From NCBI RefSeq assembly GCF_947507565.1, contig NC_089185.1, forward strand, positions 1,798,001 to 1,862,000: 64,000 nucleotides of DNA, in the 5' to 3' direction. The translations under genes and the position numbers were made by a program. Under the pieces are notes generated by a model that was given only the letters and a program-made list of their open reading frames with translations, had not been told where the DNA came from and searched no databases. The DNA is from Oscarella lobularis (lineage: Eukaryota > Porifera > Homoscleromorpha > Homosclerophorida > Oscarellidae). Shown one piece after another: positions 34,952-46,159 of the stretch; the first letter of the stretch is position 1; each line of letters begins with the position of its first letter.

Positions 34952-36131
34952 ATTTCTGTGGCAGCTATCCTGATAAAATCTCCGTCATCGAAACACGACT
35001 CAGTGCTAGAAGGAGCTGGAAAACTTGATGAAAAAGTTGAAATGAACCCAGTGATTCGGCGAGATAATTGGAGGGATTGGACTTCTCAAGTCATTCCTCT
35101 ACACAATACACCTGAAAGAAGAGGCACAAGCGTATGCAGTTGCAACTCCTCGAAGAGTCCCACTCCCCTATTACGACAAAGTCAAGGAGGAACTAGATCG
35201 AATGTTAGCACTTGGGGTGATAAAAGAGGAAACGGGGCCAACAAAATGAGTCAGTCCAATGGTCGTCGCACCAAAACCATCTGGCGCAGTACGTATTTGT
35301 GTTGATTTCACACACCTGAACAAATGGGTAACGAGGGAGAGGTATCAGCTCCTTACAACAGATGAATTGTTTGCGAAGTTACGAGGAGCGAAGTACTTCT
35401 CGACATTGGACGCATGCTCAGGATTCTGACAGATTTCGTTGTCCGACGAAAGTTCTCGACTAACAACATTTTTGACGCCTTATGGCCGATTCCGATTTAC
35501 AAGACTGCCTTTTGGAATCAATTCTGGCCCGGAGGTGTTCCACAGAGCGATGAGAACCATATAAGATGGCTTGGAAGGCGTCGAGTGTTACATTGATGAT
35601 GAGCTAATCTGGGCAGCGACGGAGGAAGAACATAATCAACGACTACGTCAGGTGCTGGAGCGATGTAAACAGCATGGCCTGCAACTCAACGGAGCAAAGT
35701 GCACGTTTGGTGCGCAACAAGTGAGATATTTTGGTCATATTCTAACCGCCGAGGGAGTTCGACCAGATAGTCGAAAAATCGAATCGATTCTGGGCATCCC
35801 CAAGCGAGAAACAAAGGAGGAAACAAGAAGGTTTCTGGGAATGGTCACATAGTTGTTGCCAAACCTGTCAAATATGACTGGGCCACTACAGGAACTTTTA
35901 AAAGATGACACGGATTGGGTGTGGGGCAAGAACAAGAAAAGGCGTTTGTAGAATTAAAGGCAGTACTCTCCCAATCACCGGTTCTCGCCTACTACAATCC
36001 GCAAGCTGAGACGACAGTCTCTGCTGATGCCTCTTCGTACGGACTGGGGGCAGTATTACTACAGGTGCAACAGGATGGACGGCGAGCACCGCTGGCGTAT
36101 GTGTCACGGACGCTGACAGCAGGAGAGAAGC
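34952..36131 (+). pseudogene. gypsy reverse transcriptase and first half of RNase H
   Basis: Decayed RT in several frames. Around 35280-35330 the text for VRICVDFTHLNKWV is readable across a shift. YIDDELIW (catalytic Y.DD variant) is at 35589, then FGAQQVRYFGHILTAEGV. RNase H begins [18 protein letters not shown], with its catalytic Asp, and runs into SRTLTAGEK at 36130, where the RAG1-like element has inserted. It resumes at 40743. Multiple frameshifts and stops between 34950 and 35570 mean no active polymerase. Confidence 0.8.
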
Positions 36132-39100
36132 CACGGGTGTTTCACAGAGTACGTACGTGGCAAGTCATTGTACGCATGCGCAGACGCACGACTTCACTTG
36201 ATCGCAAAAAACGGAACGTCTTCATCAAAAGTCGTGCATTTTGTCACGGTTTCGCGACGTCATCAAGGTGCCAACTCTTTTTGGAAGCATTTAAGGGCAT
36301 CGCAACGCTGTTCGAGTTGCTAATGCGTGATTTCGCTCCCATTTTTCGTCGACATTTGCGGCTTCGTCAACCTTCATTGCCAGTTCTTGTCATCTACTCC
36401 TTTTGTTTTTAGGAAAGAGAAACGCTTTGTCTACGCTTACGTACCTCTGCAGACGCTGTTCTTTTTTAGGGCGACTTTAGGCTGACTTTTTCAACGCTCG
36501 TAATGGCTTTTAGAAAAGCCGGTTTTTTCTACCTCTACACCCTAATACCTCCACCTCTTCTATCAACGCACGCTTAATGGCTTTTACAAAAGCCTGTTTT
36601 TAAGTGCTTGACTGCATGTCAAGCACACACACGTAAGGAGTGAAGAGCTAGAGCGAGGAAGGGGTGGAAAGTATTCCTTAATTCCTCGATCTAGCTATGC
36701 ACTCTTCCCCACCACCAATGAGCCTCCCAGCCCGAACTATACCATCAGACCACTGAGCTGCCGCTGCCATGCATATGGCCTCCAACTTGAATCGGCCTTC
36801 GTTGGAGATTTCTTATTGGGCCTGGTTAAAATTCAGTGCCCTTTGAATGATCTCAGGGGCGTGATGGACGTAGTAGTATTTGAATAATAACTTTAGTTTC
36901 TCCAACGGGTCTCTAAATGAGCCGTGAGATTTTGTTTCTATGGCAAACATTTAAAACCTTACCGAATAGAATGAAACGGTCCCTTGAGTTTATTGATCTC
37001 TGCATGGAGAGATTCGGCACCCTGCTCACCGTGGAAAGACAAGCCAACTTTCCATCTTCGGACCCACGGAACGACATGGTCTTCCAGAAAATGCATTTTC
37101 GGTGTTACAGATGTTTCGAACGACGCTCTGTAAAATTTCATAAACTCCTTCACGGACAAGTCTGCGATACATCGTTAGACAAATTAATTTAGCAAAAATC
37201 AAATTTTCTACCGAGGTCTTCAATTTCTCTGTCACTTAGTCGTTGACACACGCTATAAATTTTATGACAATTTCGAAACAGAGTGAACGCTGTTTTAAAT
37301 TTGATTGAGATCGCTTCGGCTTCCGACGCCAAATCACGATTTCCATTAAACGGAAGACGAATCGAGAAGCAAATAGCAGTTAGTGCAACTTCCTATTGAT
37401 GGGAGACTCAATCCTTGCCAACATATATTAATTAGCCGATAATTACCGTCAAAGCTCTCTGGACATGATTGCCAAGAAATGTCCCTCCAAAGTAGACTTG
37501 TCGGTCAATATTGCATTTCTTTAAAGCTTTATCGACAGCTCTCATACACAAACCGATCGTACTGACTGGAGTGGAAATAACTTGAGATGCATCTTCTCTC
37601 TAAGATGTGAAATTTCCACTTAAAATCAAATTGAGATGATGTGTTTACTATTTTCTGAGCTTTGCGCTGAAGCAACGCGGCCTCCTCCTTCATTTCCCTA
37701 ATTTTCTCGTCATCCTCTTCTGAACCTGACAGGCACGACCACGTTAATTGTTGAATGAAGAGAGCAGCTTTTTCCTCCAGTCGCTTTGCTTTCTCGGCAG
37801 CCTTGCACTGCTCTGCATAGGCTTCCTTATAGCTCAAGCTGATTTTTTCGTCTATTTTGCGGCAAGCACTCTCGAAAAGGCTAAACAGACGACAGAAGAT
37901 TCCTAAACTGACATGTAAGGCCGGAACAGCGACCTAAAAAAGAAATCTACTAATTTAGTCAAAGCATGACACATCATACTGCGTACGTGATCTATATCGA
38001 TGTCCAATATTGCTGGAGCGATGACGTTATTGTAAAGTTTTGCGTGCTTTAGATTCGATCCAGCACTCGAGAAACGCTGGTAGTCGCGTTGTAATATCTC
38101 GAGTGTTCGCAAATCTTTTTGACCCCTGCTTTCCAAGGGCGTCTGCGTTTCCTGCTTTGTGCACAAGCACCAAAGACAGGGTCGACAGCCTGAAATTGCA
38201 GAAAGCATTTAATTATTTGTTAGGAGTTTAATTGATTGCCTTACCACTTGCTCCAGAAATTCCGTACATTCGAGACAAAAATTCATAATCGCCGAAGACA
38301 AAGAATTCGACGCTTTTATCTCTGAAAAATTTACGAAGCTTGGTTTACAAAAAATATGAAAAACTGACGTACTTCCACGCATTAGACGAAATGCTTCTGA
38401 CTTGGTCTTTTTACCGCCCCAACGCTACCTCTAAGTTGGTTTTTGAGTCGGCTGCTTCAAAACAGCACAGTGGATACGTATTTCGGACGGAGTTGACACG
38501 CGGGGCATTTCCAAGCTGGAAAGAAAACTTGAACGAGCCTCCGCCGTGGTCTCCTCCAAGCTTGATCCAAACTTTGTCTTCAGGGATACACCCTTCGCGC
38601 CATGTTAGCCTTCCTGAACTACAACAGCAGAAAAAATTAGTAATTCTTCAAGCTTGTAGAATAGCTTACGCATTCAGAGTATCCAAAGCAAAAACAATCG
38701 CTTTTCAGAGATCGGCAAGGTAAAGAATTGGAGCGGGCTTCAACGTCACTGTTGATCCGGAATGAAAACTGAAAATAGCCATTTCCGCCAAAATATCTTC
38801 TGGAATCATCTTTGCCATTAGTTCTCTGTCGCTCCTTTCTCCAGGAAGTCGTATTCCCCAAAACGAAAGCCATCTAAAAGCAGGATTTAGTTAGTGTACT
38901 TTTGTGACAGACAGCACGAACCTTCTTAGTATTCTCAATCTTGCCCATGGCAAGTCGAGGTCAGCCTTGAGAACTAGTCCTGTTCCAGGTTCAAGACTGT
39001 GGCTAGGAGAAATTGAAAATCCCGCGTCGACGAGAAGTTGTCGACGATCTTCCTTAGACGTGCGAATAACTTCATGACTCAGTTGAGAACGAGATGGGTC

Positions 39101-40742
39101 GCCATCGACATCCCCTCCACAAACTTTCGCGCGAATCCGAGTCATTACAACCGTGCGATTTCTCAGCGTGCGCTTAGATGCTTCATCTGATGCAACACGC
39201 GGATTTCTTAGTCTTGCCAGATTCATTCTCTAACAAAAAAAGCACATGCATTTACGTCTATGCAAATGTTCATTTTTGGACCTGTCCTCGATCTCCGCAG
39301 GGTAAATTTATGAATAAGTCGTCGGCATCGGTGCACGACGAGAGCTGCATTCGCATTAGGACATTTCCAGCTGCCTCCTTCTGAATCGTGTCTGGAGTTT
39401 CGTTGGTCAGCCGAATTAGGTCATTGACAGTCATATTGCGTCGAGGAGTCTGAGATGCTGGCACTTCTTCACATGAGTGAGAGCCTAAATTGCCGTACGG
39501 AAAAACCATTCCACAACCTTTTGGACATTTTATCTAAACAGATAAAAAATAAAATGTATAGACGTGCATTACCTTCCTATGTGTACCTTGAGTCGAGCCA
39601 AAGATAGACCAATTACTCCATGCGGAGCGGAGAAAGCGACCTTGTCATGAAATGACACTTTTTCGATGGCTCGTCGAAAAATTTCATTGCAGCCTACTGC
39701 TGAGCAAATCCAGTCTGTTTCGTTCGGCTGGATTTCCGAGTCGTACTGGTCGATCAACCACGACATGCAGACCAGATGGTGACAGATTGTGTCAATAGGT
39801 CTGTCTACAATGTCACCGCATAAGGCGCAGACAAGACCCGCTACTGCAACGTCCTTTTCCACGACGTAGTCAGGAAAGAGTTTTGGCATTTCAGGAATCT
39901 TGAGGGAAGGTGGGGCCATAGAGTTCAAAAAGTCCCAAAGAAGACGAGAGCTGTCGAGCTTCGGACGACCACGTTTTGACTTCTTTGCCGGGTTTCGTCC
40001 TCCTTTAGTGCCTTTGGTATAGAGACTGCACGAAAGACAGGAATCCTGATTGGCGACGTGGGAAGACCACGAAGAGGCCTTTTGCACGGTAGAGTACTGG
40101 CGGCCAGCTTTCACTGCTGCTCGGTAATGAACCGTAACGTTAAAGCAGCTTTGGCACATATTTGGAGGGTGTATGTCACCCTGATCGACCGTGACATCAA
40201 CCAAAAACGCGTCCTTGATAGCAGACGCATGATCCGAACATTTGGACGATCTTTTCCAGAAAACGTTTTCGAGCAGATTCGGCAAAGAGAAGCCAGGGAT
40301 TTTCGGTGGTAGTCCATTGCAGACATTCTAAACCTGAACGCGGGCAAGAAGAAAACCCGTATGTGGAGGCCTTCGTGGCACAGAGCTTGATCTCTGGTGG
40401 AGGGTGCTAGAAAATTAGAACAGGCATCGCTCGTTTTTCTGCTTAAAATATAGGCTTTTTTGCCCACTTTGGTGTCAGCGAGAATCGTAGGAGAACTAGC
40501 GAACGACTGCAATAAGGATCAGAGTTTTGATAGGAGTTTCGGCGCAATCGATGGTTTAGCTGTGCAATCGCTAGTAGTCTATGGGCTAAAGAGTGTGTGC
40601 CTGTATAGTGGTACAAAAGAAAGGAACCAAAATCACTGTCTACGGTACAAAACGGTGAGCTTTTCAGTCAAAACAGAAGAGCGGCATCCGGGAAATGCCT
40701 ACGGGACATTTTCACTCTTAATGCCACTGCGAAACAGACGTG
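36132..40742. mobile_element. RAG1-like DNA transposon, 4.61 kb
   Basis: Left end CACGGGTGTTTCACAG; complement of right end CACGTCTGTTTCGCAG (13 of 16). The target AAGC is duplicated at 36128-36131 and 40743-40746. The uninterrupted gypsy reading Gly-Glu-Lys-Gln-Tyr-Ala-Gln is restored when the element is removed. A 5-bp duplication GAAGC is possible if the right end is trimmed by one base. CAC ends and 4-5 bp duplications are in keeping with Transib/RAG-type transposition (established: Transib makes 5-bp duplications with CAC-starting ends). The transposase gene is on the minus strand. No RAG2-like gene was recognised. The segment 36132-36950 holds no clear gene. Confidence 0.85.
36960..40317 (-). 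pseudogene. RAG1-like transposase, multi-exon, degenerate
   Basis: Reading right to left: LCRICSKTF at about 40280 and IHPPNMCQSCF, the N-terminal Cys module of RAG1. Then CALCGDIVDRPIDTICHHL, a RING-like core. A 53-bp intron (39586-39534) joins ARLK to IKCPKGCGMVF...HSC, the C2H2 finger that follows the RING in RAG1. Transposase core motifs: KLGGDHGGGSFKFSFQLGN (about 38560-38500, candidate catalytic Asp), FGDYEFLSRMYGISGASG (about 38305) spliced to CRPCLWCLCTK (about 38180), NIDRQVYFGGTFLGNHV (about 37480), then TPKMHFLEDHVVPW and HGEQGAESLHAEINK (about 37110-37000, candidate catalytic Glu). A frameshift at about 40240 and other breaks make it dead. Assignment is by eye to RAG1/N-RAG-TP-like proteins. 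Confidence 0.72.
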
Positions 40743-41012
40743 AAGCAGTATGCACAAATCGAAAAAGCGTTGGCTATAACCTGGGGTTGTGAACGGTTTC
40801 AGGAATATCTTAGAGGCAGGTCGACGCCGTTTCGAATCGAAACTGATCATAAACCATTGCCATCGATTCTCAACACTCAGGACATCAGCCAGTGTCCACC
40901 GCGAATTACGCCGTTGAAAAGACGATTGTTCCCATTCTACTACAATGTAGAGTATGTCCCGGGAAAGGAACTACCCCTTGCTGATACTTTATCTCGAGCT
41001 CCCTTCTACTGA
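40743..41012 (+). pseudogene. gypsy RNase H, second half
   Basis: Continues directly from 36131: KQYAQIEKALAITWG, CERFQEYLRG, ETDHKPL (catalytic Asp region), then YVPGKELPLADTLSRAP, the connection to integrase. It ends in a stop at 41010, short of the integrase start. Confidence 0.85.
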
Positions 41013-41048
41013 GAAGACGACGTCATTGCAGACGACGTAGAAAGACAT

Positions 41049-42476
41049 TTGCATGTCGTCACACTAGCAGGAATACCAGCTTCGGACGGACTGTTTCAAG
41101 AGTTGGCCATTGAAACACAACGTGATGAAGAGCTGGCGACATTACTTGATTACCTTAGAACAGGATGGCCCAGGTCGCGAAAGCAGGCGCGAGAATTTGT
41201 ACGCCAGTACTTTGACCAACAACATCTATTCAGTATGGTCCAAGGAGTCGTCTTACGAGGAGACAGAATTTTTATACCTCGAGGGCTTAGAAAGGCAATG
41301 ATTGAAAAGACCCATGAAGGACACCTGGGAATAGCAAAGACTAAGGCCCGAGCAAGAGAACACATGTGGTGGCCGGGAATGGGAAAAGCATTGGAAGAGA
41401 GGGTGATGAGGTGTTACACCTGTGCTGAACATCACCATCAACAAAGGAAAGAACCACTGAGGTCTACACCGTTACCGGACCGGCCATGGCAACACGTCGC
41501 TTCAGACTTATTTGAGCTTAAAGGGAAACATTACATATTGATAGTCGACTACTACTCGAGATTCCCCGAAATACGACGTCTGGGACAAATCGGGGCAAGG
41601 GCGGTGATCATGGCGTGTAAGGAAATATTCTCGGTACACGGAATTCCGGAATTGCTTGTTAGCGATAATGGGCCTCAATACAACAATGCCGAGTTTAAAC
41701 GATTTGCGGAAGAATGGCAGTTTGAACATGCAACGTCGTCGCCAAGATATCCTCAAGGAAATGGACTGGCCGAAAGGACTGTACAGACAGTGAAGGGATT
41801 AATGGAAAAGGCAGACAGCTCGGGGACAGATTTCCAATTACCACTATTGGCATATAGAACGAGTCCTCACGAAAGCACAGGCGGCTCTCCAGCACAGCTA
41901 CTAATGGGACGGAAAACTCGGTCGCGACTTCCGGCTAGTCCAGAAATGTTGAGGCCGCAGATTATCCCACATCACGAGGTAGAAGAGAGGGATAAGGCCA
42001 GCAAGCAGAAACAAGCACGGTACTACAACACCAGAAATGGAGCGAGGCCATTAGAATCTCTGGAGACAGGCGATCGAGTACTGATCTGGGACATAGACTC
42101 ACGGACGTGGCGAATACCAGGCACGCTTGTAAGACGATTGGGAGAGAGGTCCTACTTAGTAAGATTGGAAAGTGGACGGACGTTAAGGAGAAACCGTATG
42201 CAAATACAGAAGCGACCGAAAGAAAGAGACGTCATTCATTGGAGTGAGGAAGACGAAGCAGTCACAGCAGATGACGCAACCACAGCGGAAGAACAAACAG
42301 AGACAGAGAAGGAGCAAGTACAGACCCAGGAAGCAGATGAACGAGTAGAAGAGCAAAGACAGGAGGCAGGGACAGAAGTGAGAAACCAAGGAGATCAGCG
42401 ACAGGAGCAGGTGACGACCACAAGATACGGAAGAGTGTCACGTCGGCCCAAGTGGCAGGAGAACTACGTCAAGTGA
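41049..42476 (+). CDS. gypsy integrase (open, 475 aa)
   Basis: Integrase joins retroelement cDNA to chromosomal DNA. HHCC zinc module at about residues 95-135 (H.GHLGIAKTKAR...MWWPG...CYTCAEH). Catalytic core with all three acids: ASDLFELKGKHYILIVDYYS, VSDNGPQY, and GNGLAERTVQTVKGLM. The C-terminal region is Gln/Glu-rich and ends NYVK. The first ATG in frame is at 41049, but in the parent element this would be read as part of Pol from upstream. No chromodomain was seen. It is the only long undamaged gypsy gene here; the rest of Pol is broken. Confidence 0.85.
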   Translation: MHVVTLAGIPASDGLFQELAIETQRDEELATLLDYLRTGWPRSRKQAREFVRQYFDQQHLFSMVQGVVLRGDRIFIPRGLRKAMIEKTHEGHLGIAKTKARAREHMWWPGMGKALEERVMRCYTCAEHHHQQRKEPLRSTPLPDRPWQHVASDLFELKGKHYILIVDYYSRFPEIRRLGQIGARAVIMACKEIFSVHGIPELLVSDNGPQYNNAEFKRFAEEWQFEHATSSPRYPQGNGLAERTVQTVKGLMEKADSSGTDFQLPLLAYRTSPHESTGGSPAQLLMGRKTRSRLPASPEMLRPQIIPHHEVEERDKASKQKQARYYNTRNGARPLESLETGDRVLIWDIDSRTWRIPGTLVRRLGERSYLVRLESGRTLRRNRMQIQKRPKERDVIHWSEEDEAVTADDATTAEEQTETEKEQVQTQEADERVEEQRQEAGTEVRNQGDQRQEQVTTTRYGRVSRRPKWQENYVK

Positions 42477-42653
42477 ACTAAATACACACATACACAATTA
42501 GATACACGCACACACACACACACACCACACACACACACACAGATTATATTTGGATAGATCCTTAAAAACACAGTAGATAAGGAAAAGTTGGGAAGGGGAG
42601 CAAAACACACACACGCACAAACACACAAAGGGAAGGGGACAAGAGAGAGTCGG
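42477..42653. repeat. CA microsatellite and LINE 3' UTR
   Basis: (CA)n blocks at 42507-42540 follow the integrase stop. G-rich plus-strand stretches at 42586-42600 and 42630-42640 correspond to a C-rich 3' UTR of the minus-strand LINE. The exact LINE 3' end within the repeat cannot be set. Confidence 0.7.
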
Positions 42654-45600
42654 TTACGATGAGAAATAGCGAATGTCTGTGTCCGGAGGCCCCAGAGTTG
42701 GGCGATGGTTAGCACTGGGCACGATGGCCATAAGCTTTGCTAGCACGATTCGCGAATTCTGTCGCTGGAGGCAGACAGAAAATCTTCGGCGCCAATAGTT
42801 GAGGAAAGCTAGACGGTCGGCTAAAAAGTCCTGCGAAGGTCGACGAGCACAGGAACGGAAAAGCTCGACAGCGGTTGGACTCCAGCGGCCGTAAACTTCA
42901 AACGCAAGTGGCTCGAACAAGTAGCCAAGATTCTCTGCAATGAGGCCGTACTTCTGCCTCTTTTCCGTGTCGCGCTTTGCTGCACTGCTTCCAGCTGTGG
43001 TTGCTGACTGGGCCACGTAGGACGAGCGAAGAGGATGAGCGACAGAGACATCCAGCAACAACTTTTTTCCGTCACGAAAATTGTAAACGCTGATGTCAGG
43101 GCGCGTCTTATCTTCAAACTGCTCCACCGGCTCAACCGCGCAGCGATATCCCACCGAACGGAGAATTGACACCCAAGCATATGTGATTGCGTCGTGGCGA
43201 CGGGTTGCCCCCCCCGCCCTGCCGGCACGTTAGCAAGTGGTATCCTTCCGCATCCGGCTGTGCACCACAAGTGCACTGGCGAACTTCACGGAGCAGAGGA
43301 ATAGGCACACCCAGTCGCAGGGCCACGGCAGTCTGGAACTCCGCATTTGTGAATGACAGTTGCCTCTCAGCTGGTATGGTGTCGAGCCAAACGCCAGCTT
43401 CCGAACTGCTAGCGCTGAGGATGCGTGCTTTCGATCTCTGGTCAACTGCTGCCAGTAAGTTGCCGTAATCTTCCCTTGACAGCAAGTGAGATAGCTTTTT
43501 CTGCAACTTGGCTGGTTTTAGTAGAACTGATTCCCATGTCGGATACAACTTCGCAACTTCCGGACAATTGTTGCAAAGGAATTCGTGCACAGAATTGACC
43601 TCACCACTCATGAATGCCGGAGTGGGCTCGAAGCTCAGCCCAAGCGAGTCCGAACGAAATTGTAGTAGACGGGACGGCAGCTGATCAAACGTTGACACCC
43701 AAGAAGCGAGATAAGCACAATGAGAAGTCACCTGTGCCGATGAAAGACCAAGGCCTTCCTGCGATAGACGGAGCTGAGCCTGCAGAACTTGAGTTTCTCT
43801 TAATTCGCATCCAATCAAGGACTGAAGGCAAGCAGAGATGTTTTCGTCGTGAAAACGAGCAGCAGAGTGTAGAAGCGACGGCGCTATTGAACGCAGAAGG
43901 TGAGAAATTCTGCCGGTGCCGCAGTAGCGGAGTAGCAGCGACGCCGATTGCATATTCTTGAGCTGCTTCAGACGAGTGAGAAATTCCTTCTCCTTTGCGA
44001 CAATCTCCTGGCACGTTGACTTGACAAAACTGTCTATGCCAACAGGACAACCGAGAATGACAATGCCAGATGACGAAAAGGGGACATTTGACACCGGCCA
44101 CGTTAACGTTGGGTCAGCAGAAAAGGCCTCGCACTTATCCCGCCTCATGACTAGCCCAATGCCTTCCATTTGATCCGTTAGAGTGTCAAACGCCGTTGTA
44201 ACATCCTGAACCGGGCCCGTGATCACAGCGTCATCAAGGTAACTAGCAACCAATCCCGATCTCATTCCGGCATGAGCGTTCACAAGACAAGACTGCAAGG
44301 TGAGTGAAAACAGAAAAGGACCTAACGGATTCCCCTGCTGCACCCCTTCCTGCGACTCGATGCAGTGGTAACTCATTTCGCCATTTTCTCTGTTGATCGT
44401 TGTCACTAACAGTGGCGGCGAAGCGTAGCAGAGTGCCACGAACGGGTACAATGACGGAAACAATTCGCCAACTAAGTCGAGAAAGCGCTGTCGGGACACA
44501 GAATTAAAGGCGTTCTTTGCGTCGGTTTTCATGACAACCCAATCTGGCTTCTGGCTTGCCACAGTTTGGAGAAGGTGCACAAGCTGCTCCGATCCTCCCG
44601 GGGTTGCAACGCCAAACTGAAACGGAAAGAAAAAATCCTCAAAAGCGGAACGAAGCACGTTGCAAGCTGCTTTTGCAACAATCCGGCGGAAGACATTTCC
44701 AACCGCTATCGGTCGTACATCGTTGTTGCCTTTCTGCAGTGCAATAAGACGAGCTCCGGCAAACGCAGTTGCTGCCGTCGGTGGAATATCGCCCCGCAAA
44801 GCGAAGTTGCACACTTCTGTAAATGCCGACAACAATTCAAGATCTTCGAGAAGGAGCTTGAAGTGTTCGAAGCGCCAACCGTCGCACCCTGGTCCGGAAC
44901 CGCGGGCACTTTCACGCAAGACTTGTCGAATTGTCTGTAGTGACGCTTGCACGGGAGCAGTCGAAACGTTGTTAATGTCTGGAGGCTCCGCGGACGGATG
45001 TTTTGATTGTAACTTGCGAAACGTTTCTTCGTTGGGAGCCGCTAAACCAGAACTGGTCAGAAGATGACCGGCGCGTGAAATTTCGCCGTGACGAACTTTC
45101 TTTTCTATGCTCCGAGCCAGCGAGGATGAGAGAAGCACTTCATCCGTTTCCTGTTCGTCGTCGGTACTCCGGGACGAGGCATTCTCCGGAATCGCGGATT
45201 GTGATGACAAGTAAAGGGTCCCCCATTTTCGTTCAAGAAAGAGAGACATTCTCGTTTTGCGATCGGTCGCTTCATCAGATTCGGTTGACGATTTCCGCCC
45301 AGCCGGTTGAAGAATTAGCCTCGGCAACAGGTAGAAAAGCTTCCACGCATCGATGTTCCCCGGGTTTGATGTTATTTCGTCAAAAACCAGGCGGCAACAG
45401 TCACCAAAAAGAGGATGCAGGTACAAAGGGACGTGCTCGGTCGTCGGTGAAAAGGTTGAAGCAAGATCGGCGAAGTCCAACTGGGCAAGAAATTGAAAAC
45501 CTTCTTCGTAGCTTGCGACTATCGGCGGTGGTGCAGACAACTGAGATGGAACCACAGTCGAAGCACAACTTGATGGCGGCAATGACGTGCCATTAGACGA

Positions 45601-46008
45601 TTGAGCAGACGATTGAGCAGGGACCTCTATCGACGCACAGGTTGAAGGCGGCAATGTGCCATTCGAGCGGTGATTTGAGCCCCGCAATGTGTACTGTGAT
45701 TGTGATGGGGCTCCTTCTGAGGGAACCGTGCCGGAAACCACATTCAAGCCCTCAGCCTCTAGCGCAGAGGCATTTCTCGGCTTTGAGCACCTCGCAACAT
45801 GGGATTGTATCTTCTTGAAGTAGTTCTTGCACGTAGGGCATTGTGAAAGCCCGTTTGAGACGACAAAATTCGACGGAACATCGAGAGGCGAATGTGAGCG
45901 ACGAATATGCTGCAGAACAATCGAAAACTCAGCTGCAAACGTACAACCTTTGATTGGGCACGTTGCTGGCCCGATTGTACGCGAATTTCCAGGAAGATTA
46001 GAAGCCAT
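42654..46008 (-). pseudogene. RLE-type LINE copy 2, near full length, single frameshift
   Basis: ATG at 46008 starts MASNLPGNSR. An N-terminal C2H2 finger (CPIKGCTFAAEF..VLQH..RSH) and a second Cys/His finger (CPTCKNYFKK..SHVARC) would bind target DNA. The RT follows: CDGWRFEHFKLLLED, KTDAKNAFNS, GVQQGNPLGPFLFSLTLQS, SYLDDAVITG. Then a Cys/His motif (CTCG...H.LTC) and the endonuclease, RPDISVYNFRDGKKLLLDVS, ending LGPPDTDIRYFSS. The frame breaks only at a run of eight G (plus-strand C run, 43208-43215), where the intact relative at 12.25 kb shows the expected reading. N-terminal fingers plus a C-terminal PD-(D/E)XK nuclease place it with R2/NeSL-type LINEs. Confidence 0.9.
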
Positions 46009-46059
46009 GCCGCATCCGGGCACACACACACACACACACACACAAACATATTTGATTAT
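46009..46059. repeat. CA microsatellite at the LINE 5' end
   Basis: About 12 CA units at 46020-46044 abut the first LINE bases (CCCGGATGCGGC on the minus strand). The repeat continues the CA tract seen beyond the LINE 3' end. Confidence 0.8.
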
Positions 46060-46070
46060 GGGGAGGGAGA
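46060..46070 (+). promoter_or_regulatory. gypsy polypurine tract
   Basis: GGGGAGGGAGA immediately precedes the 3' LTR start (TGTAG). This is the expected plus-strand primer and independently confirms the LTR boundary. Confidence 0.75.
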
Positions 46071-46151
46071 TGTAGTGTACGTATATATAGATACGGGACC
46101 CGTGGTGGAGGTTACATCATAATAAAGACATCGTGCTCACTAGATCCTGCG
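46071..46151 (+). repeat. 3' LTR (about 81 bp)
   Basis: Copy of 33553-33631 with the same TATATA box and AATAAAG. It starts TGTAGTGTACG right after the polypurine tract. Confidence 0.85.
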
Positions 46152-46159
46152 GTTGCCAG

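Larger units (their letters stand above)
33553..46151 (+). mobile_element. Ty3/gypsy LTR retrotransposon with very short LTRs, twice interrupted
   Basis: Order: 5' LTR, primer site, Gag with zinc knuckles, DTG protease, RT, RNase H, integrase, polypurine tract, 3' LTR. Removing the RAG1-like transposon (36132-40742) and the LINE (about 42.5-46.05 kb) leaves roughly 4.5 kb. Size, gene order and roughly 80-bp LTRs resemble the Mag clade, whose founder in Bombyx has 77-bp LTRs (established knowledge). There is no envelope-like gene. I found no matching target duplication (catc at left, gttg at right), so the ends may have been altered. Gag and RT are broken; the integrase is open. Confidence 0.85.

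Noticed and set aside
36725-36790. tRNA-like segment (complement GGCAGCTCAGTGGTCTGATG) as a SINE head or tRNA gene
   Set aside because: An A-box-like string is present but I could not find a B box at the right distance or fold a cloverleaf.
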